From Stramonita haemastoma (Eukaryota > Mollusca > Gastropoda > Neogastropoda > Muricidae), in contig CM060329.1 in assembly GCA_030674155.1 (NCBI GenBank), positions 29,040,504 to 29,104,503 of the forward strand: a stretch of DNA of 64,000 nt, in the 5' to 3' direction. The position numbers were made by a program, and so were the translations under genes. The notes beneath the pieces are model-generated. The model did no database searches. It saw only the letters and a list, made by a program, of their open reading frames with translations, and was not told the DNA's origin. Of the stretch, positions 62,499-64,000 are shown one piece after another; positions within the stretch are counted from its first letter, which is position 1, and each line of letters begins with the position of its first letter.

Positions 62499-64000
62499 GT
62501 TTGCTTGCAAGAGTATGACAATGTTACCAACACGCGCCGATCAAATCCAAATCGTGATGATGATGACGGCTATGTTGACACAAACTTGTCTCCGTCACAG
62601 AGGATTGAAGATCGATTTAGTACATATCTAGCCAGTCATGGACTTTTTTGCTTTTAGCGTTGGCACGCATGACTATTACAGAAATAGACTCTGAACTGAT
62701 ATATTATGTCAGAAAAAGGTAATAATATATAATAAAAGAATGTAAGCCGTAAGCTGAAATCCTTGTGTGACTTGCAGTTGTCCTTCACGTGTTGGCAGGG
62801 CAGGTCTGATCTCCTGGTGACAGCATTGGGGAATGAACGAGTTTGTGAGACCCGTGGGCCTGCCTATGTCAGATTCATTGTTAATGAGTCCCGTTTGTGG
62901 ACGCGGGGTGTATTCACACTCTTGAAAAAGGACCGGCCTCGGTAACTGTCGTGCATTATTCACAGGGGCATAATATCACAACCAAGGCTGGTGGAAGGAA
63001 ATACAGATTGGAATATGATCAGAACGAATAGAGCAGGCGTGCTAGGGGAGCATTATACTGGAGTGAAACCTATAGCGAATATTGCAACAGGGAACTAAGT
63101 ATACATAGAAGTTATGAGGAGTCAAATGTCCAGAAAATATTGTCGAAGGAAATAGAGTAGAGGCAGAGCTTGTGTGGCAGCTATAGAGCTCGCCGTTTGC
63201 TGTTCAGCAAAGCTTTTGTTCGCTAATGCCTTGTACAACCCAGCCGACTGTGGGGGTCATGACGCCGTGGAAGGGTGTGGAGTTTAGTCCGCAAATAAGA
63301 AAAGGTAGCCTAACAACAGTTGGTTCACTACTAGGCAGAAAGACTAAAATTATCCTTTTATATTTTTTGTGTCACTATGTACTTTAGGAGGGGAGAGGTT
63401 GCAGAGGGGGGGAGTTTTTTTTCGTCAAGAAAATAATGTATAGGTTTAACACTTGACATAATTATTCAAACAGCCTCTTCTCTGCAAAGTTATAAAGAAC
63501 TAAAGTGTACAACGTGGCAATGTAACCGAGAATTTTCGGTCTGTTGAATTCATTTAAAAAGAATTCAGTATCGTTTTACTGTTTATAAACCTGCTGAATG
63601 AGTCCTCAGTTTAAAAGTCTTGCTCCAAATACTGACACGAGAATAACAGATTTTATCATTCTTTATGGCTGAAAGACGAACCAGATATCTTTTAACAAAT
63701 CTCAATTTTTGGTGTTATATTTTGAACGTGTGTGATAAAAAGACCTTGCGAAACTGACAACACACAGAGTTCCCTTTAGGGATTTTATTCCGACCTATTT
63801 ACTGTTATGATGTTAACAGCAAGGACATCATAAGAGAAATGAACCTCACTCTTGGCAGTATTGCGGTCTTACGTGCCAATGAGTTGGCCGCCATATTGTG
63901 ACAGCCATCTGCTTTAGACTAAAAACTCAGATTATCAGAAGGAAAACTCTAACAAACCAACATGAAAAGTCTTCAAAGAATGGCGAGAAGTTATTTCAGC
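62499..64000. other. Region upstream of the Mab-21-like gene; nothing recognised
   Basis: An open frame at 62763-62945 (plus) has no recognised domain. Otherwise the sequence is AT-rich and without clear repeats or exons. The promoter of the minus-strand gene would lie just beyond 62498, but I see no convincing motif. Confidence 0.4.

Noticed and set aside
62763..62945. 60-residue open frame upstream of the Mab-21-like gene
   Set aside because: Too short, with no domain and no repeat match seen; left as unannotated.

Overview
This is an intron-rich, repeat-rich animal nuclear genome window. Long TG/AC and GA microsatellites, tRNA-derived SINEs and several LINE families point to an invertebrate. 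A mollusc, perhaps a marine gastropod, is my guess from overall texture only. There are no bacterial operons, no CRISPR arrays and no free-standing tRNA or rRNA genes.

Three conserved genes were resolved exon by exon. SUV39H (H3K9 methyltransferase, minus, 4029-17596, 7 exons), HSPA14 (Hsp70-like ribosome-associated chaperone, minus, 24181-43568, 14 exons) and MANF/CDNF (ER-resident neurotrophic factor, plus, 43905-49689, 4 exons). Splice phases close across all three, except for one missing base in SUV39H exon 3 and one in HSPA14 exon 11. The order and orientation (MANF head to head with HSPA14, SUV39H tandem behind it) match human 10p13 CDNF-HSPA14-SUV39H2. I regard this as the main discovery in the window. 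The 336 bp between the HSPA14 and MANF start codons is a compact divergent promoter with ETS-like, CCAAT, TATA-like and unfolded-protein-response-like motifs.

A fourth, less certain minus-strand gene (about 53.99-62.5 kb) has a C-terminal region like the Mab-21 / cGAS-like nucleotidyltransferase family. Its exons carry several one-base frame lesions. It is either a decaying gene or one hit hard by consensus errors.

Introns and intergenic DNA are mostly mobile elements. There are three copies of a ~950 bp TIR element (ends CAGGGTTCGCG) and one 1.6 kb element with 14-bp perfect TIRs; both make 6-bp target duplications. There are also three piggyBac-like MITEs (TTAA), a 5'-truncated LINE with an exact 12-bp target duplication, other LINE pieces (an RT with C2H2 tail, an RNase H domain split by a TIR element, an L1/Tx1-like C terminus) and about six SINE families. 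A perfect 65-bp palindrome lies in an HSPA14 intron. Layout: 0-4 kb repeats downstream of SUV39H; 4-17.6 kb SUV39H; 17.6-24 kb SINE/LINE intergenic; 24-43.6 kb HSPA14; 43.9-49.7 kb MANF; 49.7-54 kb repeats; 54-62.5 kb Mab-21-like gene; then unannotated DNA to the end.
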